A stretch of DNA of 57,898 bases from assembly GCF_000282495.1 (NCBI RefSeq), contig NZ_AKJE01000051.1, positions 1-57,898 of the forward strand, read 5' to 3'. Both the position numbers and the translations under genes were made by a program. Source of the DNA: Pseudomonas sp. GM79. Lineage in GTDB: Bacteria > Pseudomonadota > Gammaproteobacteria > Pseudomonadales > Pseudomonadaceae. The notes beneath the pieces were generated by a model. That model was not told the origin of the DNA and did no database searches. It was given only the letters and a program-made list of their open reading frames with translations. Shown one piece after another: positions 45,260 to 53,565 of this stretch (the first letter of the stretch is position 1; every line of letters starts with the position of its first letter).

Positions 45260-47262
45260 GCGCAAAAGCTGTTGTCTTCGCTTATCACGATATTGGCTGT
45301 GCCGGCATCGAAACCCTGCTCAACTCGGGTTACGAGATTGCCGCCGTGTTCACCCATCCCGACGATCCGAAGGAAAACGCGTTCTATGGCTCGGTTGCGC
45401 AGCTGTGCGCGCGCAAAGGCATCCCGGTGCACGCCCCGGAAGACGCCAACCATCCGCTGTGGATCGAGCGCATCAGCAAGCTCAACCCCGATTACCTGTT
45501 CTCGTTCTACTACCGCAATCTGTTGAGTGAGCCACTGCTGGCCACGGCCAGTAAAGATGCGCTCAACCTGCATGGCTCGTTGCTGCCTCGCTACCGTGGC
45601 CGGGCACCGGCCAACTGGGTGCTGGTCAACGGTGAAACGGAAACCGGCGTGACCCTGCACCGCATGGTCAAACGTGCCGACGCCGGCGCGATCATCGCTC
45701 AGCAACGGGTGGCGATTGAGCGCACCGACACCGCGCTGACCCTGCACGGCAAATTGCGCCTGGCTGCCACCGATCTGTTGCGCGACACCCTCCCCGCGCT
45801 GCTTCAGGGCAAAGTCAGCGAAACGCCTCAGGACGAATCCCAAGCCACGGTGTTCGGTCGCCGCACCCCGGCGGACGGCAAACTGCTCTGGAACAAACCG
45901 GCTGAAGAACTGTTCAATCTGGTCCGCGCCGTGACCCAGCCTTACCCGGGCGCGTTTTGCGCAGTGGGTGAGCACAAGCTGATTGTCTGGAGCGCCGATG
46001 TCGTCAAGGGCAATGAAGGACTGGCACCGGGCCGGGTCATCAGCGTCGACCCATTGCGTATCGCCTGCGGCGAAGACTCGCTGGTGATCAACGCCGGCCA
46101 GCGTAACGACAACGGCCTGTACCTGAGCGGCCCGCAACTGGCCAACGAACTGGGGCTGGTCGATGGCTCGGTGCTGCGAGGCGCCGAATCGGGCCGTGCG
46201 CCGCGTCGCACCCGGGTGCTGATCCTCGGTGTCAACGGCTTCATCGGCAATCACCTGTCCGAACGCCTGCTGCGTGACGACCGCTATGAAGTGTACGGCC
46301 TGGACATCGGCTCGGACGCCATCGAGCGCCTGCGCAGCCATCCGAACTTCCACTTCGTCGAAGGCGACATCAGCATTCATTCGGAGTGGATCGAGTACCA
46401 CATCAAGAAATGCGACGTGGTTCTGCCGCTGGTGGCGATTGCCACGCCGATCGAGTACACGCGCAATCCGCTACGGGTGTTCGAACTGGACTTCGAAGAG
46501 AACCTGAAACTGGTTCGCTACTGCGTCAAGTACAACAAGCGCGTGATCTTCCCGTCGACCTCCGAAGTCTATGGCATGTGCCAGGATGGCAACTTCGACG
46601 AAGACAGCTCCAACCTCGTGGTCGGTCCGATCAACAAGCAACGCTGGATCTACTCGATCTCCAAGCAGTTGCTCGACCGGGTGATCTGGGCTTACGGCCA
46701 GAAAGGCCTGAATTTCACCCTGTTCCGCCCTTTCAACTGGATGGGCCCGCGCCTGGACCGTCTGGATTCGGCACGCATCGGTAGTTCCCGGGCCATCACC
46801 CAACTGATCCTGAACCTGGTGGAAGGCACACCGATTCGCCTGTTCGACGGCGGTGAGCAAAAACGCTGCTTCACCGACATCGCCGATGGCGTCGAAGCCC
46901 TGGCACGGATCATCGACAACGAGAACGACGCCTGCAACGGCCAGATCATCAACATCGGTAACCCGGATAACGAGGCCAGCATTCGTCAGTTGGGCGAAGA
47001 ACTGCTGCGTCAGTTCGAGGCTCACCCGCTGCGCGCCAACTTCCCGCCATTCGCCGGCTTCCGCGATATCGAAAGCAAAGCCTTCTATGGCACTGGCTAT
47101 CAGGACGTGTCTCATCGCAAACCGAGCATCGCCAACGCCAAACGTCTGCTTGACTGGATACCAACGGTGGAGATGAGCGAGACCATCGGCAACACGCTGG
47201 ACTTCTTCCTGCGTGAAGCCATGCTCGAAGTCGCGGAGCGATCTACAGAAGAATCATGCTGA
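45256..47262 (+). CDS. arnA: Bifunctional UDP-glucuronate decarboxylase/UDP-Ara4N formyltransferase
   Basis: A 668-residue two-domain enzyme. Residues 1-300 are the formyltransferase (LNLHGSLLPRYRGRAPANW with catalytic Asn/His; KRADAGAII). Residues 315-660 are the NAD decarboxylase (GVNGFIGNHLSERLL from 325, Ser436/Glu437 in TSEVYG, Tyr466 and Lys470 in YSISKQLLDR). Both active sites look intact. It makes UDP-Ara4O and later formylates UDP-Ara4N. Overlaps arnC by four and arnD by up to seven bases. Confidence 0.96.
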   Translation: MSAKAVVFAYHDIGCAGIETLLNSGYEIAAVFTHPDDPKENAFYGSVAQLCARKGIPVHAPEDANHPLWIERISKLNPDYLFSFYYRNLLSEPLLATASKDALNLHGSLLPRYRGRAPANWVLVNGETETGVTLHRMVKRADAGAIIAQQRVAIERTDTALTLHGKLRLAATDLLRDTLPALLQGKVSETPQDESQATVFGRRTPADGKLLWNKPAEELFNLVRAVTQPYPGAFCAVGEHKLIVWSADVVKGNEGLAPGRVISVDPLRIACGEDSLVINAGQRNDNGLYLSGPQLANELGLVDGSVLRGAESGRAPRRTRVLILGVNGFIGNHLSERLLRDDRYEVYGLDIGSDAIERLRSHPNFHFVEGDISIHSEWIEYHIKKCDVVLPLVAIATPIEYTRNPLRVFELDFEENLKLVRYCVKYNKRVIFPSTSEVYGMCQDGNFDEDSSNLVVGPINKQRWIYSISKQLLDRVIWAYGQKGLNFTLFRPFNWMGPRLDRLDSARIGSSRAITQLILNLVEGTPIRLFDGGEQKRCFTDIADGVEALARIIDNENDACNGQIINIGNPDNEASIRQLGEELLRQFEAHPLRANFPPFAGFRDIESKAFYGTGYQDVSHRKPSIANAKRLLDWIPTVEMSETIGNTLDFFLREAMLEVAERSTEESC

Positions 47263-48146
47263 TGCAGGCAGGCCTACGAATCGATGTCGACACTTACCGA
47301 GGCACCCGTGAGGGGGTGCCGCATCTGCTGGACATGCTCGACGAGGCTCAAGTCAAGGCGACGTTTTTCTTCAGTGTCGGGCCGGACAACATGGGCCGCC
47401 ATCTGTGGCGCCTGATCCGCCCGCAGTTCCTCTGGAAGATGCTGCGTTCCAACGCCGCCGGCCTGTATGGCTGGGACATTTTGCTGGCCGGCACCGCGTG
47501 GCCGGGCAAACCGATCGGCCGCGACCTCGGGCACCTGATGCGTCAGACCCTGGCGGCAGGGCATGAAGTCGGCCTGCACGCCTGGGATCACCACGGCTGG
47601 CAGGCCAATGCCGGGCGCTGGAGCGAGGCGCAGTTGATCGAGCAGATTCGCCGTGGCGTCGACAGCCTCAGCGACATCCTCGGGCAAAAGGTCGAGTGCT
47701 CGGCGTCTGCCGGTTGGCGGGCGGACGAGCGTGTGATCGAGGCCAAGCAGGGTTTCGGCTTTCGCTACAACAGCGATTGTCGGGGCCAGCGCCTGTTCCG
47801 GCCGACGTTGGCTGATGGCAGTCCGGGGACACCGCAGATTCCGGTGGACCTGCCGACCTTCGATGAGGTGGTCGGCCCGAACGTCGCCGCCAAGGACTTC
47901 AACGCGTTCATTCTTGAGCGGTTCACCCCGCAAGCACTCAACGTCTACACGATCCATGCCGAAGTAGAAGGGATTCTGATGGCCAACGATTTCCGTCAAC
48001 TGCTGGCCGATGCGCGCCGGCAGGACATTCATTTCCAACCCCTGGGTGACCTGCTGCCCGAGGCACCCGCCACGTTGCCCATGGGTCATGTTGCGCGCGG
48101 CACCCTCGAGGGCCGAGAAGGCTGGCTGGGGGTACAAGGCGCATGA
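47256..48146 (+). CDS. arnD: 4-deoxy-4-formamidoarabinose-undecaprenyl phosphate deformylase
   Basis: A 296-residue NodB-type deformylase. AGLRIDVDTYRGTREGVPHL carries the metal Asp, and GLHAWDHHGWQ the metal histidines. It removes the formyl group before flipping. ATG 47262, which overlaps the arnA stop as TGATG, is an equally good start and gives a 294-residue protein. Confidence 0.94.
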   Translation: MLMQAGLRIDVDTYRGTREGVPHLLDMLDEAQVKATFFFSVGPDNMGRHLWRLIRPQFLWKMLRSNAAGLYGWDILLAGTAWPGKPIGRDLGHLMRQTLAAGHEVGLHAWDHHGWQANAGRWSEAQLIEQIRRGVDSLSDILGQKVECSASAGWRADERVIEAKQGFGFRYNSDCRGQRLFRPTLADGSPGTPQIPVDLPTFDEVVGPNVAAKDFNAFILERFTPQALNVYTIHAEVEGILMANDFRQLLADARRQDIHFQPLGDLLPEAPATLPMGHVARGTLEGREGWLGVQGA

Positions 48147-49792
48147 GCAAGCGCTGGGCACTGCCGTTTTTACTGGCCGTTTTGGCGTTGGCGTACTTGC
48201 TGCCGCTGGGCACCCACGGTTTATGGATTCCCGATGAAACCCGTTACGCCCAGATCAGCCAGGACATGCTCCTGAGCGGTAACTGGGTGTCGCCGCACTT
48301 CATGAGCCTGCGTTACTTCGAAAAGCCAGTGGCCGGCTATTGGATGATCGCCATCGGCCAAGCGCTGTTTGGCGACAACCTGTTTGGTGTGCGTATCGCC
48401 TCGGTGCTGAGCACCGGGCTGAGCGTGTTGCTGTGTTATCTGATCGCCCGCCGGCTGTGGAACGAACCGCGCAAAAGCTTCGCCTGCGCGCTGCTGTACA
48501 TGAGTTTTACCATCGTCGCCGGGCAAGCCGGCTACGCCAACCTCGATCCGCAATTCACCTTCTGGGTCAATTTGAGCCTGGTGGCTTTGTGGTTTGCGCT
48601 GGACAGCGTCAGCCGTAGCCAGCGTCTGCTCGGTTGGGCGGTGTTGGGGCTGGCCTGCGGCATGGGCTTCATGACCAAGGGGTTCCTCGCCTGGCTGCTG
48701 CCGGTGCTGATCGCCCTGCCCTGGATGCTCTGGCAAAAACGCTGGCGGGAGCTGCTGACCTACGGCCCGGTGGCGATTGTCGTGGCCATCGCGGTGAGCC
48801 TGCCGTGGGCCTTGGCGGTGCACGCGCAGGAACCCGATTACTGGCGGTTCTTCTTCTGGCACGAACACATTCGCCGCTTCGCCGGGGATGACGCCCAGCA
48901 TGACGCACCGTGGTGGTTCTATTTGCCGCTGCTGGTGGCGTTCAGTCTGCCGTGGGCGGCGTTGCTGCCGTCGGCACTGAAACAGGCGTGGCAGACCCGG
49001 CATCAGGCAGGCATCGCTTTCCTGTTGCTGTGGCTGCTGATGCCATTGGCGTTTTTCAGCCTGAGCAACGGCAAATTGCCGACCTACATCTTGCCCTGCC
49101 TGCTGCCCCTGGCGTTGTTGCTGGGCCATGCACTGGCCGACCGTCTGAAGCTGGAACAGGGCCGAGTACTGGGGATCAATGGCCTGCTGAACCTGATGCT
49201 GGGCCTGATCACCCTGATTGCGCTGATCTATCTGCAACTTAATAAACCGCTGTACGACCATGAACTGCACAACCTGGTGCTGGTGTTCATCGGCTTGATC
49301 GGCTGGATCATGGCTAATTTGCTGCAAGCGTTCCGCCCGTTGCAATGCTGGGCAGCACCGGCCTTCGGCAGTTTGCTGCTGATCGGTGTGCTGCCGGCCG
49401 GGCTGCCCGACTCTGTGGTGGCGAACAAGATGCCTGACCAGTTCATCCTCGAACACGCCGAGGAACTGGCGCAGACCGGCACGCTATTGAGCAATGACCT
49501 GGGCGCCGCTTCAGCCCTGGCCTGGCGCCTGAAGCGCCCCGACGTGGCGTTATACAACACGATAGGCGAATTGAAATATGGCCTCGCCTATCCTGATTCA
49601 GTGAAGCAGCGGGTCGACCCGGACAAGGTGCAACAGTGGATGCGCGAAGCCCGCCAGAGTGGTTCGGTCGGCGTGGTGATGCGGGTCAAGGGCGATGGCG
49701 AGCTGCAAGAAATCGAACGACTGCCCAAGGATGGCAAACGTTATGAACAAGGCAACCTGGTGATTCTGATCTTTCCTCAGGGGGCGTCATGA
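48143..49792 (+). CDS. arnT: Lipid A L-Ara4N transferase
   Basis: A 549-residue polytopic GT83 enzyme with about 12 helices that transfers L-Ara4N from undecaprenyl phosphate to lipid A in the periplasm, giving polymyxin resistance. The first periplasmic loop carries the catalytic-type WIPDETRYAQISQDML; FFFWHEHIRRFAGDDAQH and FSLSNGKLPTYILPCLLPLA are other family marks. Normal length. Four-base overlaps on both sides. Confidence 0.95.
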   Translation: MSKRWALPFLLAVLALAYLLPLGTHGLWIPDETRYAQISQDMLLSGNWVSPHFMSLRYFEKPVAGYWMIAIGQALFGDNLFGVRIASVLSTGLSVLLCYLIARRLWNEPRKSFACALLYMSFTIVAGQAGYANLDPQFTFWVNLSLVALWFALDSVSRSQRLLGWAVLGLACGMGFMTKGFLAWLLPVLIALPWMLWQKRWRELLTYGPVAIVVAIAVSLPWALAVHAQEPDYWRFFFWHEHIRRFAGDDAQHDAPWWFYLPLLVAFSLPWAALLPSALKQAWQTRHQAGIAFLLLWLLMPLAFFSLSNGKLPTYILPCLLPLALLLGHALADRLKLEQGRVLGINGLLNLMLGLITLIALIYLQLNKPLYDHELHNLVLVFIGLIGWIMANLLQAFRPLQCWAAPAFGSLLLIGVLPAGLPDSVVANKMPDQFILEHAEELAQTGTLLSNDLGAASALAWRLKRPDVALYNTIGELKYGLAYPDSVKQRVDPDKVQQWMREARQSGSVGVVMRVKGDGELQEIERLPKDGKRYEQGNLVILIFPQGAS

Positions 49793-50133
49793 GCCTGCTG
49801 CTCGTATTGGCTGCCTGCCTGCTGACCTGCCTGGGCCAAATCGCCCAGAAGTACGCCGTGGAAAGTTGGCGCGGCAAGACGTCGGGCTGGGGCGAGAAAC
49901 TACGCTCGCCGTGGCTGTGGCTGGCGCTCGCCTCTCTGGGATTGGGCTTGCTGGTCTGGCTGCTGGTGTTGCAGCGCCTCGAAGTCGGCGTCGCCTATCC
50001 CATGCTCAGCCTGAATTTTGTGTTGATCACCCTGGTCGCCCGCTTCGTCTTTCACGAAACCATCGACCGCCGTCACTGGCTGGGCGTGGCGCTGGTAATC
50101 GCTGGCGTGGCGCTGCTGGGGCAACACGCATGA
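49789..50133 (+). CDS. arnE: Ara4N-undecaprenyl phosphate flippase subunit ArnE
   Basis: A 114-residue SMR-like protein with four helices (LLVLAACLLTCLGQIAQKYA at the start; VGVAYPMLSLNFVLITLVA in helix 3). With ArnF it flips the lipid-linked sugar to the periplasmic face. Confidence 0.93.
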   Translation: MSLLLVLAACLLTCLGQIAQKYAVESWRGKTSGWGEKLRSPWLWLALASLGLGLLVWLLVLQRLEVGVAYPMLSLNFVLITLVARFVFHETIDRRHWLGVALVIAGVALLGQHA

Positions 50134-50543
50134 GCCTGCGTCGCGGACTCGCCTTCGCCTTGGGCAGCGTGCTGCTGGGCAGCGCCGCGCAGTTGGGTAT
50201 GCGCTGGAGCATGACCCGCCTGCCCCATCCCGAACAATTGATATCCGCCTTGAGCAACGGCAGCGTCGATGTGTCCGCCGTAGTCGTCGTGCTGGCCGCC
50301 ATTCTCGCCTATGCCGTGTCGATGCTTACCTGGCTCGCCGCCCTGCGGGACTTGCCCCTGGGGCGGGCGTATTCACTGCTGAGCATCAGCTACGCGCTGG
50401 TGTACGTGCTGGCCGCCAGCCTGCCGCTGTTCAACGAAACCTTCAGCCTTTCGAAAACCCTCGGGGTGACGTTGGTCATCCTCGGTGTCATCACCATCAA
50501 CTCTCGACCTGCTCACGCGCCCACAATCAGGAGAGCTCCATGA
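50130..50543 (+). CDS. arnF: Ara4N-undecaprenyl phosphate flippase subunit ArnF
   Basis: A 137-residue four-helix partner of ArnE, starting at the ATG that overlaps the arnE stop (ATGA); the frame is open further upstream but only as a shadow of arnE. Typical blocks are GSAAQLGMRWSMTRLP and LPLGRAYSLLSISYALVYV. The end overlaps ugd by four bases. Confidence 0.92.
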   Translation: MSLRRGLAFALGSVLLGSAAQLGMRWSMTRLPHPEQLISALSNGSVDVSAVVVVLAAILAYAVSMLTWLAALRDLPLGRAYSLLSISYALVYVLAASLPLFNETFSLSKTLGVTLVILGVITINSRPAHAPTIRRAP

Positions 50544-51919
50544 AAATCAGCGTATTTGGTAGCGGTTATGTCGGCCTGGTGCAAGCTGCCGTCCTGGCTG
50601 AAGTCGGCCACGACGTGGTGTGCATGGACATTGACGAGAAAAAAGTCGCGCTGCTGCAACAAGGCCACGTCAGCATCTTCGAACCGGGGCTGGCCAGCCT
50701 GGTGCGTGAGAGCCTGGAAGCCAAACGGCTGCAGTTCACCACCGACGAAAAACTCGCGGTGCAGCATGGCCAGGTGCTGTTCATCGCCGTCGGCACGCCG
50801 TCCCGGGAGGATGGTTCGGCGGACCTGCGCTACGTGCTGTCGGTGGGTGAAGCAGTGGCGCGTCACCGTGAACAACCGGTGATTCTGGTGGAGAAATCCA
50901 CGGTGCCGGTGGGTACGGGCGATACGCTGCACGCGCATATCGAAAAGTGCCTGCTCAAGGTCGGTCGGCTGCTGCAGTTCGATATCGTCTCCAACCCCGA
51001 ATTTCTCAAGGAGGGTTCGGCCGTGGCCGATTGCCGGCGCCCGGACCGCATCATCATCGGCTGTGAACGCGATGACGTGCGCGATGTGATGCGCGATCTC
51101 TACGCCCCATTCAATCGCAACCATGACCGCATCATGTTCATGGACCTGCGCAGCGCCGAGCTGACCAAATACGCCGCCAACTGCATGCTGGCGACCAAGA
51201 TCAGTTTCATCAACCAGATCGCCGAACTGGCCGAACACCTGGGCGCCGACATCGAATCGGTGCGGCTGGGCATCGGCGCCGATTCACGCATCGGTTACCA
51301 CTTCATCTATCCTGGCTGCGGTTATGGCGGCTCATGTTTCCCCAAGGACATGCGCGCGCTGATTCACAGTGCCGAAGAAGCCCATTGCAACAGCGACCTG
51401 CTGCAAGCGGTGGAAGCCATCAACGAGCGGCAGAAACACAAACTGTTCGAACGCATCATCGCCTTCTACAAGGGCGACTTGCGTGACAAGACCTTCGCCG
51501 TGTGGGGCCTGGCCTTCAAACCCAACACCGACGACATGCGCGATGCGCCGAGCCGGGTTTTGCTGGAATCGCTGTGGGCTGCCGGGGCCCATGTGCGGGC
51601 GTTCGACCCGGAAGCCATGCAGGAAACCCAGCAACTTTATCCAGACGAACCGAAGCTGATGCTCATGGGTACGCCGGAATCGGTGCTCGCGGGTGCCGAC
51701 GCTTTGATCATCTGCACCGAATGGCAGCAGTTCAAGGCGCCGGACTTCAACCTGATTCAGCAACGGCTTAACGCTCCGGTGATCTTCGACGGGCGCAACC
51801 TGTACGACGCCGAACGCCTGGCCCGCAGTGGCTTCCTGTACTTCCCGATGGGCCGTGGCGAATCACGCAACCTGCCGATTCCTCATCAGCAATGGCCAGC
51901 GGCCTCGGTCGTGGCGTGA
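50540..51919 (+). CDS. ugd: UDP-glucose 6-dehydrogenase
   Basis: A 459-residue NAD enzyme making UDP-glucuronate, the starting substrate of ArnA. The N-terminal fold is VFGSGYVGLVQAAVLAE; the catalytic Cys266 is in GYGGSCFPKDMRAL; FAVWGLAFKPNTDDMRDAPS marks the C-terminal domain. ATG overlaps the arnF stop, so precursor supply is built into the operon. A palindromic repeat follows 25 bases later. Confidence 0.95.
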   Translation: MKISVFGSGYVGLVQAAVLAEVGHDVVCMDIDEKKVALLQQGHVSIFEPGLASLVRESLEAKRLQFTTDEKLAVQHGQVLFIAVGTPSREDGSADLRYVLSVGEAVARHREQPVILVEKSTVPVGTGDTLHAHIEKCLLKVGRLLQFDIVSNPEFLKEGSAVADCRRPDRIIIGCERDDVRDVMRDLYAPFNRNHDRIMFMDLRSAELTKYAANCMLATKISFINQIAELAEHLGADIESVRLGIGADSRIGYHFIYPGCGYGGSCFPKDMRALIHSAEEAHCNSDLLQAVEAINERQKHKLFERIIAFYKGDLRDKTFAVWGLAFKPNTDDMRDAPSRVLLESLWAAGAHVRAFDPEAMQETQQLYPDEPKLMLMGTPESVLAGADALIICTEWQQFKAPDFNLIQQRLNAPVIFDGRNLYDAERLARSGFLYFPMGRGESRNLPIPHQQWPAASVVA

Positions 51920-51943
51920 CGCGCCCATCTTCCAGCCCCCCTT

Positions 51944-52034
51944 TGTAGGAGCTGCCGAAGGCTGCGATTTTCTGACGGCTTTGAAGTTGCTGAAGATCAA
52001 GATCAAAGGATCGCAGCCTGCGGCAGCTCCTACA
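51944..52034. repeat. Palindromic repeat pair, second family
   Basis: TGTAGGAGCTGCCGAAGGCT at 51944 and the inverted GATCGCAGCC...GGCAGCTCCTACA ending 52034, around an AT-richer spacer. Same family as 10671-10864. It may act as a terminator-like fold after ugd. Confidence 0.85.
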
Positions 52035-52091
52035 TTAATTCGGTGTACGCAGTCTTGTCCTGGGGGCTGGCCGCTAGTTGCTGTTAACGGC

Positions 52092-52292
52092 ACTGGAAGA
52101 CGAGAACTCCACGGTCTGACTTTGACTACGTTTCACGACTTGCCCTGGAATGAATCGTTTTATCGGCAACTCGGTTTTGAAACTTTGAGCCGGGCTGAAA
52201 TCGGCCCACGTTTAACGGCGGTGTTGAACAATGAAAGCAACCACGGTTTGCTTGGGGAGCGACGCTGTGCGATGCGCTTGACGCTGCGTTAG
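52092..52292 (+). pseudogene. C-terminal remnant of a GNAT N-acetyltransferase
   Basis: About 66 codons in one frame read as the end of a GNAT enzyme: LTLTTFHDLPWNESFYRQLG, FETLSRAEIGPRLTAVLNNE and the ending RRCAMRLTLR. The first two-thirds, including the acetyl-CoA loop, are absent; upstream is only a palindromic repeat and ugd. No start codon or ribosome site serves it. It stops 2 bases before the convergent lysR end. Confidence 0.75.
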
Positions 52293-52294
52293 CG

Positions 52295-53260
52295 TCAAAA
52301 CGACGCCTTCAAATCCACACCCAATGCCTGGGCAAACGCCTTTACCAGCGGACTACGCACAGTGTTGTGACGCAGGATCAAATTGAACGGCGTGACGATG
52401 TTGATCAGCTCCGGTCGCACCGCCCGAAACTGTCCCTGAGCCACCAGGGTTGCCGCGTAATGCTCGGGCAGAAAGCCGACGAAACGGCCGGTCTTGACCA
52501 GCAGCGCTACGGCTTCCACTTGAGTCGCCGAGGCAGAAAAGCTGTCGTAGCGGGCAAAATTCAGTTTGTCTCGATGGATCGCGTAGCGGTGGTTGATGCA
52601 CTCATAATCCTGCAGCACGTTGCTGCCCATCTCCGCCTCCGGCACCGAAAACAGTGGATGGCCGACGGCGCAATACACGTACGAGCGTTCTTCATAAAGC
52701 GGGAAGTAATCGAACTCCTCTCTTTTCTGATAAACCGGCACGATCCCGGCCACTAACCGCCCCTCGACGACGCCCCTTTCCACCTCATCTAACTGAGACG
52801 CCTGAAGTTGAAACCTTACTTTCGGCGACTCTTCATTTATTTTTCTTAGCGCCGCAACTAACGGTGAATTATCGTCGGTGATCGTATTATCAATAACACC
52901 CACCCCAAGGTCGCCAATAAGTTCATTCTGCGCCGAACTAAGCCGGTCTCGAAAGTTGTCGACCGAGGCAAATAAATCGATTGAGGCCTGGTACACCAGA
53001 CGCCCTTCTTCGGTCAGGTGAAAACCTTCCCGCCCTCGGGTACACAGGCGCATGCCGATACGAATCTCGAGGTCGGAGATCTGTTTGCTGATGGCCGCCA
53101 GGCCCACATTCAGCTCATTCTGCGCCGCACTGAAGCCACCCGCCTCGACCACGGCCTTGAATACTTTGAGCAGTTTGAAGTCCAGACCGCTGAGGGCCAG
53201 CGGTGCCCGATGTAGCGTTTTTGGCGGCGGGTTTCCGGAATTGGAAAGTGGGGTTTCCAT
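52295..53260 (-). CDS. LysR-family transcriptional regulator
   Basis: A 321-residue regulator. The winged HTH is at about residues 26-85 (LDFKLLKVFKAVVEAGGFSA, AAISKQISDLEIRIG, LCTRGREGFHLTEEG) and the effector domain 112-310. About 25 polar residues precede the HTH, more than usual. It is divergent from the argH paralogue with 305 bases between, the classic arrangement for a LysR activator and its target, so it probably senses the substrate or product of that pathway. Confidence 0.9.
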   Translation of the reverse strand: METPLSNSGNPPPKTLHRAPLALSGLDFKLLKVFKAVVEAGGFSAAQNELNVGLAAISKQISDLEIRIGMRLCTRGREGFHLTEEGRLVYQASIDLFASVDNFRDRLSSAQNELIGDLGVGVIDNTITDDNSPLVAALRKINEESPKVRFQLQASQLDEVERGVVEGRLVAGIVPVYQKREEFDYFPLYEERSYVYCAVGHPLFSVPEAEMGSNVLQDYECINHRYAIHRDKLNFARYDSFSASATQVEAVALLVKTGRFVGFLPEHYAATLVAQGQFRAVRPELINIVTPFNLILRHNTVRSPLVKAFAQALGVDLKASF

Positions 53261-53565
53261 AATGCTTATTTACCTCTGGCGCCCTATTCAACAATCTGTG
53301 TCCAACAACAAAAACAGTGCTGGCTAATAATAATGAACACAGAAAACAAAGCTTGGCAACCGTTAATAAATCCCGCAGATCAGTGCCAACTCACTGATTT
53401 CGAACTATTAAAAGCTGACATTTCGATCAGCTCTCGCCATTTAGCAACTGCGCTTTTCCCCTGCCCTTGAATTTGATTGAGCCGAACCACGCCCGAATGA
53501 TTTTCGGCGGGTGTTTCAGGCTCTGCATACCGATTTCAATTCGCTTTACGACGAGGAAAACAACA
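53261..53565. promoter_or_regulatory. Divergent lysR/argH-like promoter region
   Basis: 305 bases, distinctly more AT-rich than the surrounding genes (for example CTAATAATAATGAACACAG). It must hold both promoters and the LysR site. I could not fix a T-n11-A box or -35/-10 pair with confidence. Confidence 0.45.

Noticed and set aside
47256..47262. Frameshift or fusion between arnA and arnD
   Set aside because: The TGATG/ATG overlap is the usual tight operon junction; both proteins are full length.
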